From Plumapathes pennacea (lineage: Eukaryota > Cnidaria > Anthozoa > Antipatharia > Myriopathidae), in contig OZ038466.1 of assembly GCA_964036295.1 (NCBI GenBank), positions 3,410,001 to 3,474,000 of the forward strand: DNA of 64,000 nt, given 5' to 3'. Both the position numbers and the translations under genes were made by a program. How positions within the stretch are numbered: position 1 is the stretch's first letter; every line of letters starts with the position of its first letter. Below are positions 1-19,165 of the stretch, in pieces. A model generated the notes under the pieces. The model saw only the letters and a list, made by a program, of their open reading frames with translations, had not been told where the DNA came from and did not search any database.

Positions 1-3000
1 TGTTCAGGAGAAATTTTGTTCAACATGGTTTTGAAAACCTCCAGGATGGGATTTTGAACAGCTCCCAACACATGTCTTCCCAAGTCGCCTCTAAATCAAA
101 AAATTTTTCTCATCAACATCGCTGTCCCTATTTCAGAAACAGACCCAATCACACCCCTGGTGTGGGGAAAGACTGCAGGCTGAGCACTGCGGATTCCTGA
201 ATTTATCCCCCAAGTTTGAGATGGAACTACACTACATTAGATGTACAGCAAGTTATCCATTCTGTGACCTTCAAAACCACTCTTATTCCTGCAATAATGG
301 TCTTAACACCAGCTGTAACTCTCTTACTATTAAAAAGAAGAATTACTACTTCTATCAATTTTGTACTCGAAACTGAATAAATGACTAATAATATAATGCT
401 ACTTCCTACAACTTCTTCGTGGCCATGTCACATTAGGTTAATTTTAATGACAGTTTTGAGTGCAACAACTTTATAGCAATTTTAGCTTGAAACCTGTCAT
501 TAAAACACCTCGTGTAACATTATTTTATTGCAGGTGCTCTCTAACATTTATTTGTCTGCAGACCTAAAAGAAAGAAAAATTGTTGCTACATGCACATTTC
601 TCTGCACATTATCTTTAATTTAGTCTTGATTGGAGTAGCAAATATCCTAAAAAGGGGCACACATTGCTTACACTAGCCTTGTTCTTATTTCAAAGATAGC
701 AACCTGAGAAAATGAATACTCTGAATTTTTAAATTCTAACTGGGAATATTGTGGATAGACCATTTTGATGCTTTAGGCAACATTTTGCAGGCCCAATTTA
801 TGAAATTCTTGTAATTATCAGAGTTTTACTCTTCAATCCCCAAAGCAGTGGACTGAACATTACACAAATTTTTTGATTTTGCTGATGGCCCCCAGATGTT
901 CTAAACAGTCAAGAATGCACAGTAGAGTACAAAGATGAAAGAAAAATTCCTTCAGTCTGAACAGCAAGGCATTGCCTGTCCCTTGCTTTTGGTGAGAATC
1001 TTTTTCATTGGCCTCATCTTTAAAAAGGTGATCTGAAGAAATTCGTGTAACCTCTCAGTTTCATTAAAACAAAAAGAAACTGGGTTTTGATTGAATTGGC
1101 CAATCACTACACATAAATCTAAGCAGAGATGTGAGGGGAAATAAAAGATTTATTGAGGCCCCACAGGCCTCTCTATGCCACGCGAATTAAGGTGAAGATT
1201 CATAAAACCTGTTTTGACCCTCCCACTCTTGAGCTCATAATACAAATTCTCCAAACCCTTCAAGAAGAAAATGTATCAGAGATGTAGTGAGAACTTGAGC
1301 TGTAGCTTTCAGAGATTCAGCTAGACCAGCACACACCCCAGTATTTACCAATAAAAACTTGTATTGTACCAAAAACAATTGAGGCTGCTGGTTAACTTGT
1401 TATTTTCTTGTGCCTCAATCAGAGTAAATGTGTGGAGACCCATGTGACAGCAGTAGCCAGGATTCACTGCTTCTGAACCCATGAGGTGGGGAACATGTAC
1501 ATGATTTTGGCCACTTGAATTTTCAAATCACACAGAAATTGCAGGAAATCATCAGTACAGTTTACATGGGTGCTTTGAAATAGTCCTTCATTTCAGTTAT
1601 ACTGTATGTTTCATACCTGTACCAGCTGATGGACAAGTCTAGTGGAATCTCTGAGCTATAAGGTGTCAACTTGTCAAGACAGAAGCAGAAAATAAAGTTG
1701 TCACTCTCAGGAGTAAAAGGGTCAACCCCACCTAAATCGCATGGAAGCTTTCTAAGGGTACAATATTTTGCAACTATTCCATCTCTTCCTGGTAAAAGTA
1801 TCAATCCCCCACCCACCCACCCATCTCCTAAAAAAAATGTGCTATTCTGAAAACAAAATAGCTCACATGACAAAACCTGATGTCTGGGTATGGGACCAGC
1901 TGGGCACAAGTGTGCAATTTTCCCACCAGAAGAGGCAAAAATTGCCAAAAGAACATGATATTGGGTACAGAATTATTGATGGAGTACTAGTCTGCTCATT
2001 TCTGAACCAGAATACCGTACCATCTATTCTGTGTATGTATTCTCAACAGGAATAGTTCCAAAACAACACACCCTCAATGTATAACTAAGGGTTTTGATCT
2101 CATACTTAATCCATTGTACTGCTTAGCATCTCAAGGGAACAAACAAAAGATCTAACTGCAACTAAGTACCGTTATGTTCCACTGAGATGCTAGCTGACAA
2201 AGTTTTACTTTCCACAAACACAAAACCTAGTAGACAAAAGCCTCTATCCTTTTGAAAATAACTCTGGCTCTGATTAGATAAATTTCTGCTATGTTACATA
2301 TGTACAGTTTAATTACAAATAAATTATTACACATCCACAACACAAGCAATGTACTGTGAACAGGGTCAAGATGGTCTCACCAAGAACCAAAAAAACTCAA
2401 AGCAGCCATTATTGTCAATTTTCCAAGACTAATCTTTGTTATAATCTCACTGTGTCCTCAGAAAATGTGACATGGAATTTTTGCATCCTGTGCATCTTCC
2501 TAAAAGATTTTATTTAACAACTGCATGGTCAGTAGTACTTCATAGTGAAGACTGGAAACTTGGAATTTGTTCACAATATCGAGAATGGTCTGCACTACAG
2601 CTGTTGTTATTTCCTCCAATTTGGCTGGAAATCCTTTTTTTATGAATAGGCCTTTTTTTTTCCAAATCTGGGCAGAAAGATGCAACTAAGGGAAGCTATC
2701 ATTATGTAAAAATATTAAACAGTTTTTTACTTTATGCCCAAAAGTATAACAAATATATCTCCAACATCAAACTAGCAACACAGTTGTCCACTGAGACCAT
2801 CCCTGTTCACAGTAACAAAGCAGGTTTAAGTCGGAATCTTCTAGCCAATTGCTCAGGACTGGTGGGTCTTGAAGTGGATAAACTTACTGAATTATTATGC
2901 ATCCACAACCCACTAGCCCTTACAGTAACAACCAAACAAACAAATGTACATACATACACAAACAACTTCCCAACACTAAATTCAACAATATTCCAACCCC

Positions 3001-3626
3001 CACTTGACACAAATGAGCCACTAGCAACTCTCACTTCTTCTGAATGTCAGGAGAAGATTTAAATATTTTGACAATCATTACCAGAGCAACAGTCGATTGG
3101 TCTGTCCTGGACAGACATATTTACAAGAAGCTGTTCTGAGTAGTATGTCTAAAGACAGATCTTGATGACAAATGCAAGCTTTAAGCAACACAATGAAAGG
3201 ATGGAGTGCTAAAAAGTAGCTGATGCTTTAACTCCAAACAGATACGTCAGTAGCAGAAAAAACTTAGAGAATGAATAGACATACAACATACATGTACTTC
3301 ATATCTGACCCTTCAGCTGATGTCTAAAGATGAAGTCAGTACACAATATGAACTTGATCCTCTGATAAAAGTTCTTCAGGTAAACAGCATTTCAACCTAA
3401 AAACTCCAACCTCATATAGAAACGTCAGGCTGAAAAACCAAACTTTTCTATGAAGACTCAAGTACATGATCATGGAGTATTAAAGAAACTGGTACTAAAT
3501 CAGCAAATTCTAAATTTAGGCACAGCAATAAAGGTGAAAGGAGATTTTATAGAATTTGGTAAGTAAAGATGCATCAAGTGTTATGATTAGGTCACTGTCT
3601 TTAGCTTTCCTACCATGTTCAGCTGA
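1..3626. other. DDX6 3' flank, probable 3'UTR and intergenic DNA
   Basis: This stretch lies downstream of the DDX6 stop codon. I see no coding exon in it: the open frames are short, lack splice-flanked family similarity and are typical of AT-rich DNA. A minus-strand AATAAA (TTTATT on the plus strand) near 2508-2513 could end the DDX6 transcript, giving a 3'UTR of about 1.1 kb, but this is only a motif match. A partial copy of the CCCTTT-type MITE lies at about 1214-1303. Confidence 0.5.
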
Positions 3627-8272
<4,646 letters not shown>

Positions 8273-8840
8273 TGCTGCTGTTTAAACTTGACTTTCCGCT
8301 ACGAAACGCGGACAAAACCGATACTTTATGAAACGATAATCTATAAGGTCTGTTCCCAACAACTTAACAAGCACAATTTTTGTAGGATGACCAAGATTAT
8401 TTCAGATTTTTCGCAAACAACAACCTCCTTCGCTTTCGCTTTCAAAATTTCTTCCCAAATCGGCGACTCGTTCCCAAGACTCCGCATCGCCCGTTCCCAC
8501 CCTACACAGATATAGTTTCTGGGGAGAGGAGGAGGGGAGGAGGAGGGCAACACTCGTCTCCTTATTCCACTGGTACGTGAGCGCATTCTTTAACCCAGGC
8601 AACTTCTCTTGGCTCAAGAAAGAAAGGATAGGGAGAAAATGAAAGCAAGGAAAGAATGTGAGCTGATTAACTGTGAGCGAGAAATGCTCCACCCTACCCC
8701 TATCAAATATATCAAAAACTGGTCCAGTCACGTGTCATCCCAGGCTCCTCCCGGTTACATGAGTTGCTGCCCCGATTCGGAGCTGTTTTGTTCGTTTTGA
8801 CTAAAAAGCGCTGTTTTCACCGACGCCAGCCAAGTTTGTG
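8273..8840. promoter_or_regulatory. Probable divergent promoter: DDX6 and a plus-strand transcript
   Basis: The 5' side of DDX6 begins at 8273. A plus-strand segment at about 8760-8840 ends in a strong donor (GTG|GTAAGT at 8841) and has no long frame, so it resembles a non-coding first exon. The pairing would make this about 0.5 kb interval a shared promoter. No TATA box is evident. This is inferred from layout and splice motif only. Confidence 0.35.
8760..8840 (+). other. Candidate 5' non-coding exon of the nuclear-receptor gene
   Basis: The donor GTAAGT at 8841-8846 follows a stretch with no useful ATG. The next strong same-strand acceptor leading into coding sequence is at 20806-20807. 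If joined, the intron would be about 12 kb. Alternative first exons within 8.8-20.8 kb are just as possible; the left edge is a guess. Confidence 0.3.
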
Positions 8841-11800
8841 GTAAGTAGTTTCATTTCTTGTTTTGCTCGGTTTTAATGTATAATTTTCTTCGGTCCAGTG
8901 TCGAATTAAAAAAATTTCTCGTCAACGTGTTGATTTGCTAAACGACCAGCCAAGACAACCGATGGAACGACCATATTTAATATGCACTGTGGCAGCCTAT
9001 CTTTCGGGTGGCTTGTTTGTCAAAGTTAGCATTTGAGTACGACTGTATGATTGTAGAACTCCCGTTGAGGAAAGATTTACCTATCTTCGAAATCGCGCCA
9101 AGAATTCGGATTATAAACGTTCTCCCGTGCCTAATCGTTCTGTCGTTTCTTCACAGCAGCCGTCAGGTGTTATTGTTTGCTTTTATTGTATTTGGAAAGA
9201 TTTCGTTTGTTCCTTGTATGAATTTATGAGGAGAGAATTTAGCAAAAAATAGAATGCCTGCTTGGTCGCTGCTTGCTTTAGTTCTAGCTTGACAGAGTTG
9301 TGAAAATGACACACATTCTTGAAGGAGTTGAAACAGATACGAGTCAACCGTAGTTTTGTTTAATAATTGGATTGTAGGTCATCGTCTTTCTCCATGGGTA
9401 TCGTGGGCATTACTCCTCGTTTCCTACATGGAGTTATTTTTTTAATCTGAAAACTCCTTCATAAAGCGGAAATAAGGGGAATGATGAATGTGTTCGTGCA
9501 GTGCATATCGTTAGCTTAATTAACACGAAACGCAGAACTCTTTTGTATTGTCAAAACATAATGTGACCATGACATGTTCGGCAAAATGTATGGTGAGAAA
9601 AATCGTCGCAAATTCTGCGATGAAGTATGACAGTCACCAGCATTACACTGACAAAAACACGTGATACGGTATGCATCGAAGTTAAAAAGAAAAATGAAAT
9701 CTTTCAGTTCTCTACAAAGATTACTCCGTGGAAAACTTTACGTTTGATATATATTTGAACGAAAACCTGAAGACATTACGATAGCGTGTATTTTCACACC
9801 TTCGTCTCCAATTGATTGCATATGCAAGCACAAATGCGAAACGCTAACATTTTATTATGCAAAGGTATTAGCTTGGGTGTTCAAGACAATAGCATTTTTT
9901 TTTTGTGTTTCTTGTCCCTTGTTCGTCTGAGCGTTTAGTGGAGTTAAGTTGACCAAAAAGGTTCGATGAAACCAGAAAGATTTCATTTGAAGAGCGAGAA
10001 ATTCTGTGGTCACGATAGCAAATTTGAAATTGTCAGCTTTTAACTAAGAGATACCAGATGTTGTTTCTTGTAATCTTGCTGGTGATATTGTTGTCTCTAA
10101 CAAGTCATTCATTGCATGGTAGCCTTTCATCAAATTTAAGTTACCCTTGTAAGTGCAATGCTTACAAATCATGTGCTGTTTCCTGTACTGGCCTGGGAAG
10201 ACACTGGGAATGAAGAACACTGTCTTTTTCTTCTAAAGTTAATAGAGGTTTGATTGCAGAGGGAGGGTCTGTAAAACTTTAGTACAGTGTACACTGATGT
10301 ACATTACATTTTTCCAGTTTTTTTTTTACAAGATTTTTTTTCTACTATAAGATGCATTTGGGATATATCCTATGCCCATACAGTAGCTTGAAATGGTTGA
10401 TTGACAAATTTGTACTTTGGAAAATGGACTTGCATGTACCAACAGTATTTCAGAGCTGTTTTTCTGTGTGATTACAGTTCAGACTCATTCTCACTCCCTG
10501 TACCTGCTATAGGGTTAAGAGATATGTACTAATTAAATTAGAAATATCATTTTGGTTGACAAATAACCGTATATCCTTTCCAATATTAATGGTGAATTTC
10601 TCTATGTACAGTATAGGGTTGCAATATTGCAACATAAAATGTTGAAATGGGTAATAACTTTCAATGTCTAAAAGGAAGATGAAGAATGCCTTAACATACA
10701 CTGTACATAATGGACATTTCTAGCCTAATGGCTTTTGCTTATAACAATCCTTGATCTTTACGCAAAGTGATAAGTCTGACATGTTGCATATAAATAGTAT
10801 GCTGAAGTACTGCTGTGGTTTACCTCACTGCAATGATAATATCATTTTCATCAGATCATTTTCTAGTGTAATGAGAGTACCCTCTTGATCTGATCTAAAA
10901 CAAACATTGCACTACCAGAATGTCTAGCTTGAGTTTAGAAATGCATGTATCTTCTAGTATAGTTGCACAGGGTTCCATTTGTATGTAATTTTATGCATTT
11001 TTAAGGTGTATGTGAATTATCACTTTCAAATAGCATGTCAGCTTGTAATCTAGTGACAGGCCACTTGCAGTACTGGGAATCAAACGTACTGTGCAATAAA
11101 ATTACATGCACGCATAAGAGTTTGTTTGGTGCACAGAATAAAACATGTTACCAGTATGCAAAGACAGGATTTGAGGAAGTTGAGTACAAAATGTTGCATT
11201 TGTGATGTTTCAAATTTAAAAAGTTAACAGACAAAATAATGTACAGCAGGAGGTATTTTAGAGGAACGTGAAGAGACATGCTACAGGCACATTTTAAAAT
11301 TGTAGATTTCAAGAGGGTGTCTGTTTTCTGTCAGAGTATGCAAGGTTACAGCCTTACATAATTGATATAGCAGATGCAGGCTGTGTTTTTGGTCTATCAA
11401 AAAGTATGAATATGGAGTACTTTTCCTCAACTGTACATTTTCTGACCTTTTTTTCTTAATGAACATTTACTGTGTTGCTATAAAATCATCGCTAATTTAA
11501 CTTCTGTGCTCTAATGTCTTATTTAATTCCAGCATTAATAAATTCCACTTAGTAAGATTCCAAACATTCAGGTATTTTTGATTTTGTGACTCAGTTATGA
11601 CAAAGTGGGCCCATGCCTTTGATTCATTAATGAATTATTTAACAATGCCTGTGACTTTTGATCAGCAGTTTATTTGCAGCGAGATGTGCAGCTGTCTGTA
11701 AAGTAGGTACAGTACCAGCCACTAAACATTTGTTGACACAAGTAATGGTATAAAAATGTAGTGATTTATGTTCTTATTGTTATAGCAGCGGTACCTACAG

Positions 11801-14389
11801 AACCAGTAACTCTGCATGGTAACCTTTCTTTATAGAATCTTGTAGCTGGCTGTGCATGCACCACCTGAGTATTTGCATCACATTCCTAACACTTGAGTAC
11901 TAATTCAGACAATTTGTGTGGTCTCCACTACTGAACAAGGAAGTCATATCATTTTGTATGCAGTAGGCCAAAGAATGATATTAATTTCAGTTGCTTTACT
12001 GATTTCACAAACATGTACTCTGGTTAGCTCAAAAGAAATTTTACTTCTAGAAATACTGGTGGTTAGGTACAGTATGTCTCCTCCTTCCTCTGGAATGACA
12101 GAAAATGCTTAGTGATCCTAGAAAAACCTTGTTAACCTGAACAATGCAAACACTTTCAGACTGCATTCCATGTCTGTTAACCCTTATTGCCTGCTCAGAC
12201 GAAGGGCTAGCACTTGAAATGCCAGCTTCAGATTCTTACAGAGCATCCAGCTTTCACCCATCAACCCTTAGTTGATCCAAGTTAGCGTATTTCTCCACAT
12301 TGAAGTAGTCAATCTAGTTCTCTTTAGAGCTGGTTTTCCACTTTATCTCCTGAACCTTGAGTTATTCCCAACTATCATTTATCTCTAAACCTATACAAAT
12401 AATATGGGTACTAATAATATTGTGACACCATCTTGGATTTGAATCTCTGTCATATGGGCAACCTACCAAGTTGTAAAGTAAGTGGACTGTACTTCTTTAT
12501 AAAGCTTCCCAGGTTGAGAATGTTGGCTAAGATCTTCGTGACAATCCTGCATGATCTTGGAGAATCCTGCAGAATCGTGACAAGATCTTGGCAAGATCAT
12601 ACCGCACTGGCTCCTCGCCAAGGCCTTACCTAGCATTTTTTTTTGTTATTTTTTTTTTATTTTTATGTAAAATCCAAGTCAAGGAATTGATCAGCTTGAA
12701 AACAAAACACCAGACAGTGACAGTAGGAAGAAACTTAAAAACAACATTGTGAAAAGATCCCTTGTTTTTGCATGCTTGATGGAATCTTTTGTGTTGAGTG
12801 AAATAAATAAAGCCCCACACCATGCGGTGCTTTTCTTTTCGTGATGAACATGAGCTAACTCAATGTCTTCTGTTTACAATTTGTCGCCTAAGAAGGGAGA
12901 CATTCTCACCCTTGTGTTGTGTCCGCTGTGGCACACTTAAATCAAGACACAGTTGGAGCACAAATTTAGCAAACCTCTTTTCTTTCTTTGATAAAACTGA
13001 TTAATTATGCATTCAGAACATGTGTATGAAAATCAGAGTCACTTTTGACAAATGGCAACATAAAACACTGGAAAGGTTGGACTGGTTGATGTTGTGGACC
13101 AACTGAAAGAGCAATGAGCAGATCTGGGTATGTTAGACTAACCCTTGACATTTAGAAGTTTGATCTGTAAACGTTTGCCTAGCTATCTTCCAGAATGTAC
13201 AATATTCACCCAAAGCACAATACTGCCACGATGTATGCCCTATACAATCATATATGTGTTTGCTTCTAGAAGCCAAGTATGTATCTCTATAACTTTCTTT
13301 TGTATAGTATATTTAGAAATAGAATTTCACTATACCTACAAATAAACTTGAAGATCTGTGGAGTGATAGTTGCATGGCCTTCAACATTGTGTGGACCCAT
13401 CAAATGCTTCACTTTGCAAACGAAAACAAGTTTCTAGTACACGGAAAATAATACCGGGGTTGCATTTGATGTTAGATGGTTTATCTGAAACATTCAGGTT
13501 TTACAGTGTATAGTAAGTAGTAATTATTGGATAGGTATAGTGACAGAAAGTATCAATCATTATGCTGAATGCAAGCCACAAATATTTAATGTGTAGTCAA
13601 AATGCAAATGTGTACATGAATTGAAGAGGAAACAGGAGGTTGTTAAATGATTCCACTCTTATTATGAAGGCTTGCAAAATGCGATTCCTTTTAGTAAGAC
13701 AAGAGGTCGCTTTCCAGTCTTGTCTAAATATCACAGTTCGATTATTTCATGCTTTTATACTCTCAGCAAGGTTTATTTTCCTACATTTATTGCACTCTGA
13801 ACAAAACATTTGATCCGCGACCATGGTTTGTGAAACAGCGAGGAACAGCTGGTGATGTATCTCGATGTTTTCATGTTGTGTTCTATTAGCCCTGAAGGGT
13901 TTTGAAATCCATTTCAGTTTTTATCAGCAGAATTTGATCACTGCATTATGCAAAATACTGACTTTGAAGAACGTTTGGATTTTGGCCATGTTAGAACGTT
14001 CCAAGTTGGAATGTGTGATTTATTCCGTGAACTCGAACATGAATTTTGCCTATTCTGTTTAGCTGAAGTTAGCGCATTTGTGAGGTATACTCTACGCTGC
14101 TAGAAACACGTCTTTTTCGTAATTCTATTACCGGGCTCACTGTTTAGTCAATTCACTGTTTTCTGTATGAAGTTACTGTATCGACCAAGCCTTGTAGAAC
14201 AAGTTCAACTATTGCGTGAACATTTTCGGGTGGACATTTTGTGTTTTGAGGTCATTCTATACATATGTAAGTGTTACCATATTAATTTGTTAGATATATG
14301 CACGAAACGTCAAAAGCAAAGGTCCTGATTTATTGTTGGTTTGGCAACCGGCTCTACTAAATCTGGTAGCTAGAAACTCTACTAGTAAA

Positions 14390-14591
14390 AAGCTTTCACT
14401 CCCAAGTTCAAAATGCAGATTCTCCCAACCTTTTAGGAGGAAAATATATGAATGATGTAGTGAGAATTGATAGCTAAATCAGCTATCATCTGGGCAAAGT
14501 ATCAAAAACCAAGTTCTCCTTCCTATATGATATATTTCTGGTCAGAAACGGAAGAAGAATATTGAAGTTGATCACTCTTGGGAGTGAAGGG
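14390..14591 (+). mobile_element. CCCTTT-type MITE (TTAA family), near-complete copy
   Basis: About 200 bp. The left end reads TTTCACTCCCAAG and the right end mirrors it as CTTGGGAGTGAAGGG followed by TTAA at 14592-14595. The interior has the shared words GCAGATTCTCCCAACC, GATGTAGTGAGAATTG and GTATCAAAA found in the other copies. Non-coding. TTAA flanks and CCCTTT/AAAGGG ends suggest mobilisation by a piggyBac-like transposase, which is inference. Confidence 0.7.
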
Positions 14592-16009
14592 TTAATAGGT
14601 AGTCGAGAATTGAGCTTTTCTGTCACTGACAGAGGTATGGCAGTTTACACTGGAAATGAAAAATGCATCAAATTCGAGAAAGTCTTAAACGATTATTTGA
14701 ATTTTCAAGTCGACACTACGAAATTACCTCCTGAATAACTCGTACGATAAAATTAGGCCGAAATGCAACCGCTTTTGTTCAGTACAGCATGCAGGTTTGT
14801 ACTGTGCTTGGGTTATTGTTTTATGACATGGAACTAATTGGAAACATCGAAGTTTGTGTTAAAAGTGCGCCAGAAATCCACCAGGGGCGCTCATGCAGCG
14901 GTGCGAGTTTCCGAACTGATCAATTTGGAGGGCTTGCAACGTACATGTTCGTATTAGGGGTGAATTTCACGCAAAAAAAAAAAAAAAATCGAGTGATATG
15001 GGGTGTTACACCTGAACGATTTTTTATCGCCAGAAACCATCGCGCTTGAAACTTGGCCACTGTGTAGAATCAGTCATTTATGTAAAGAAAGTTAAAGGGT
15101 CGATTCTGTTGTATTTATATCTTATCTGCACGGCCAGTTTTTTTTTTTTTTTTTTGGTTTCGAGGAAAGTGGAGCTAATACTGAAACGAAGCAAAATGCC
15201 GTGTGTTAAATTTTCGAAAAACATTTCTTGATCATATCCTTTACTAGTCGCAGCTCACATTCGACTGTCACTTTGCCTGATGTCAAGTAGATTAATCTAA
15301 GCTTTAATTATGTGAGGAATTTGTAACGGGGTAACGCATCGCACATACTGATTTCTTTTTTTAACACGGTCTTTCAGTTTTCTTTCACAACTAAGGTTGG
15401 GTCACTTGTCAACATGGTCTCGCGCCGATTGTGTTGGCTTGACATGCCCTGGCAAATTTTCAAATAGGTCATTAAATATATCCATTTAGCCTTTTTTTCC
15501 CGACTCCTTGTCTGAGATAGTTATCTGACATCCAATATCAAATTGCAAGACATGATACGTCCGTTCTCGGGCACATATATTGTTCATAATAAACTTTCTG
15601 TTTATCGTATGCGCGAGCGAACTATGAACCGCGATTTCGAGCCGAGTTGCGTCCAGACCTTGCTGGGCTTCAATTCGCGTCCGGCATTTTTCACTTGCGC
15701 AGACAATTGATCAGAAGAGGAGGAGCAGTTCACAGTCTACGCAACATGTAGTATACTTTGCAGATGTTCAGTTGCTGCAGCAAGTTCTTACAACGTGCTT
15801 CATAACAACTCTTCTGTAAAAAGAAGTCTGCTAAGACAAAAATGGCTTGCAGAAATAGGTAAAATATCCAACCAGAAATCCATAACAAGCAAATTGTGAG
15901 TGGAAACCCATGAACTGGTCCAACCCTTTTAATCTGTTCAAATCAAACTTCAAAATGCAAAAACATAGTGAAGTTCTCTTGGCAACAACACGAACATTGC
16001 TCACTCAAC

Positions 16010-16045
16010 ATGTACTCATCGAGACCTTTCATTTGAGTGGTCATA
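16010..16045 (+). repeat. ~40 bp core repeat (CTTTCATTTGAGTGGT), copy 1
   Basis: Contains TGTACTCATCGAGACC then CTTTCATTTGAGTGGTCA. Matching cores lie at 16528-16556, 18051-18085 (reverse), 19127-19165, 25367-25407 and, weakly, 25462-25493. Confidence 0.6.
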
Positions 16046-16527
16046 CCTTCACGTCTCATTTGACATCCAATTGTCTCGTCAAAGGTTCTGACGTATTTCC
16101 ACTTTCCAGCCACTTGAACCCAAATGGTTGAGCTACTGGAGGATTTTACACCTGCACTCTGATATGTAGCCAACAATATCGGCCAAAACGTGAAACAATG
16201 CGACCCCTCCAAGAATAGCCGTAAACAAACTAAATATATCCATTATATGTGTCCCAGGTACACTATACTTTAGCCGGAACCATCTTTCTCGAGGTCTTGT
16301 TCTTTTTATTTTTTATTATTTTTTTCTCATTTTTCATTTCTCTTTATCTTATTGCATCGATCTGCTGCTGTTAATGTGTATAAATGTTTACTGTTCATTA
16401 TAAAATAGGGGCGCTTGTGGTACCCCCGTCTCGTTTCGTCCAGCGCTTTTCACCGCCAAGATTCTCTGTCCAAAATAAACTTAAAGGAATAAAGTCTCAC
16501 CAACGAAAAATTGATTATAATGCAACG

Positions 16528-16556
16528 ATTGAGAGCTTTTCATTTGAGTGGTTGTA
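16528..16556 (+). repeat. ~40 bp core repeat, copy 2
   Basis: GAGAGCTTTTCATTTGAGTG followed by GTT. It shares the core with the copy at 16010 but lacks the TGTACTCA part. Confidence 0.55.
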
Positions 16557-18050
16557 TACATGCAAGTTCGGGAATTGTCTGGTTGAGTCAAATTGTTTTT
16601 GACACAGTGAAGAATCAAGATGAGTGCTGTATATTTACGGATGTCTGCTAAAAACCTTCCCGAAGTGTCAATTTTTTGGGGGGCACACAGTTGCCATACA
16701 GTTCCTGTACTGTTCTTATGCTAATGTTGCGCCGGACTGACAGGCAAGGCATACCGATTTTATAAATCAATATATCGAGCCTTTTCGTTCTACAGAAAAA
16801 TGGTTTGGTCTTCCTGTGGGGACTCAGAGACACGGCAAAGATTATGTTTTGTTTTTGCGCCATGTTTCCTAGCTCAACTAACCTGAGATAATGGCTCCCT
16901 GAACATCGCGTGCCGTGTGCCTTTTCACTATCGTTTACATCAGCATTTTAAAGCTTTCACCGTTTCTACCCGTGCTTTTGTGAGCCTGGAGCGCTTCAAA
17001 GTTATGGAACTAAAATTATGTGTGCCTACTTGGTTGCCTTCTTGTTCAAATTAACTGGTAATATTTATCGCAGAGAACCATCAGTTGGACAGTTTCAGAC
17101 AACGTCGCAGACAGCTTAGCGACAGAATATTTAATTGTGTAGCAAATTGCCGACACGACAACCTGTGTTTTGCGCAAATTAAGCTTCCGTACACAGCCTT
17201 TTGAAGTTTTGCGTTGTTGAAATTTTAATAAAAATGACTTCTGTGGGTTTTTGTGAGCTCGCGTGCCACGCTGAGCTTGCCGTGTGACACGTGACATGAA
17301 TTGATTGACGAGAGATGATATCGTGTTACGAGAACGTGACGATTAACCAAATCCAACATGTCCTTTGCGGAAAAAGTGCTTGTTTCGGTGTACACGAAGG
17401 TAACGTAGTCTTCAGAATTATTTTTGAGGTTCCACGTTTCGGTTTTATAGACAGGTATTTTTCATTCTAAGAAACTAAGGAGCAGCGCTATATTTCAAGT
17501 ACATACAGTGTGTGAACCTTTAATATTATATTAGCAACATGGCCGTGCAAATTTCTTGTATTTTCGACGCCCCGATACAGCCTCCTTCTTTGGCTGCCTT
17601 TGGCGAAGCGCCTGTTTTTTACCCGCTCAGCTTGTGATAGGTTTGCATGGGTTCTTTTTGTCCGTCAGGAGTACGAATTTAGCCACTTGTTCAAGTGCAA
17701 CATCCACCAAACATGGCAGATTTTTAGACTCCCATGAGCTTGTAACGGAAATTGTTAATACTCTGCCACGTGTGTGATTTCCTGGATGTTTTAGCCGCTC
17801 GTCTTATTTCACTTGAGGCCGTTTAACGGGCATCATGAAGTGCTCGACGTCACGTTACATTTTATGACTCTTACACGAAGCATCAGGGGATGGGCATTTC
17901 GCGCGCTTCCAGACGCGCGCCGTCGCTTTCTACCGCCGGTTTTAGTCTATTCACAACGATAGGTCAGCCCAACACTGCCTGTATAAACAGACAAAGTGGC
18001 GGGTTTTACTCAACCTAGAAAACGTTCAGCTTCTGGAACTGTCAAATGAC

Positions 18051-18085
18051 GTGGCCATTCAAATGAAAACGCTCTCAATGAGTTA
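18051..18085 (-). repeat. ~40 bp core repeat, reverse copy
   Basis: On the minus strand it reads CTCATTGAGAGCG then TTTTCATTTGAATGGCCAC. Adjacent to a long poly-T run. Confidence 0.55.
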
Positions 18086-19126
18086 GTTTTTGCTTTGCTT
18101 CGCCTTTTTTTTTTTTTTTTTTTTTTTTTCATGACAGATTGCATTTTTACCTGGGGCGGTACAAGAATAGCAGAATGCACAGAACATCAATTCCAAAAAG
18201 GAAAAGACTTTGTTCTATTCTAAAAACAGAATAGCTGACGTTCTAAGACCGAGAAGTCTGAGCACGGCGCGCAATTTTTCCGCCATTCCGAACAATTTAC
18301 GGGTTCCGCTTGCTCTGTTTATTCTACTATCGGGAGCAGAATATACAATTCTATTCCGTTCATTTCGGAATTATTTCGAACTGAACTGCACTGGCTAATT
18401 TTGGAAAATTTGTCAGTAACAATTTTAAAGAGCCATATGTTATGATAAGTGAAATATCGTAACAGGTCTTCAAGATTTAATATCAGTGAATCTTGTAACC
18501 TGATACCTTTCCTGTTGGAGTACGAGCCTTTACCCCCTGAGGCTCCATATAGCTAACGAGGTGGATGTTACACCAGAACGATTTTAGCACAACATCGCAT
18601 CACGAAAAATCGGTCAGTACCAGTTTAAAATGTTGAATACGTGCTCGTATGTTTGTTTTCCTTGACTTAAGCGTCCGAGAATGCTCTTGCAGATCCACCT
18701 ATGGTTTTAAAACTAGTCATTATCTGCCAAAATAAAAAAACGTGAGGAGGTCTACCCAGGACGCTCTGTGAAGATCTGTTAAGTGATCACGTCCATTTCT
18801 GTAGTCACAACCAGCGAACAGAACTTGTGAAAGTGTTTGTAAGTTTGGCTTAAACGGCTATCTCGTCTTTGCGAATGTTTGAGTTCGTAAATTAAGCTTG
18901 TAACTTCCAACGAAAATTTTGAATGTTCGTATCAAAGGTCAAGTGTTTGAGACAGCATACTGTGACTGTTTTGCACGCAAGACTTGTGAAGAGCACTTAC
19001 ACACTTTTATGCCGACGAACACGAAGTTATACGGCGTTTGTTCGTGCATGGAGAGTGAGGGAATCTGATAGCACTAGTTTTTCGTAGTTTGTTGCTATTT
19101 ATGAAATTAAAGTTAAAAATCGACAT

Positions 19127-19165
19127 TAGAATGTATTCATCGGGAGCTTTCGTTTGAGTGGTAAC
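19127..19165 (+). repeat. ~40 bp core repeat, copy 3
   Basis: TTAGAATGTATTCATCGGGA then GCTTTCGTTTGAGTGGTAAC. The longest match to the copy at 25367. Confidence 0.6.

Noticed and set aside
17358..17399. Possible short coding first exon MSFAEKVLVSVYTK ending before GTAACG
   Set aside because: Joining it to the acceptor at 20807 puts the receptor ATG out of frame, and no other acceptor suits it. At most it is a non-coding exon.
18210..18398. 62-codon plus-strand frame in the receptor intron
   Set aside because: No splice support and no recognised similarity; typical of chance in AT-rich DNA.
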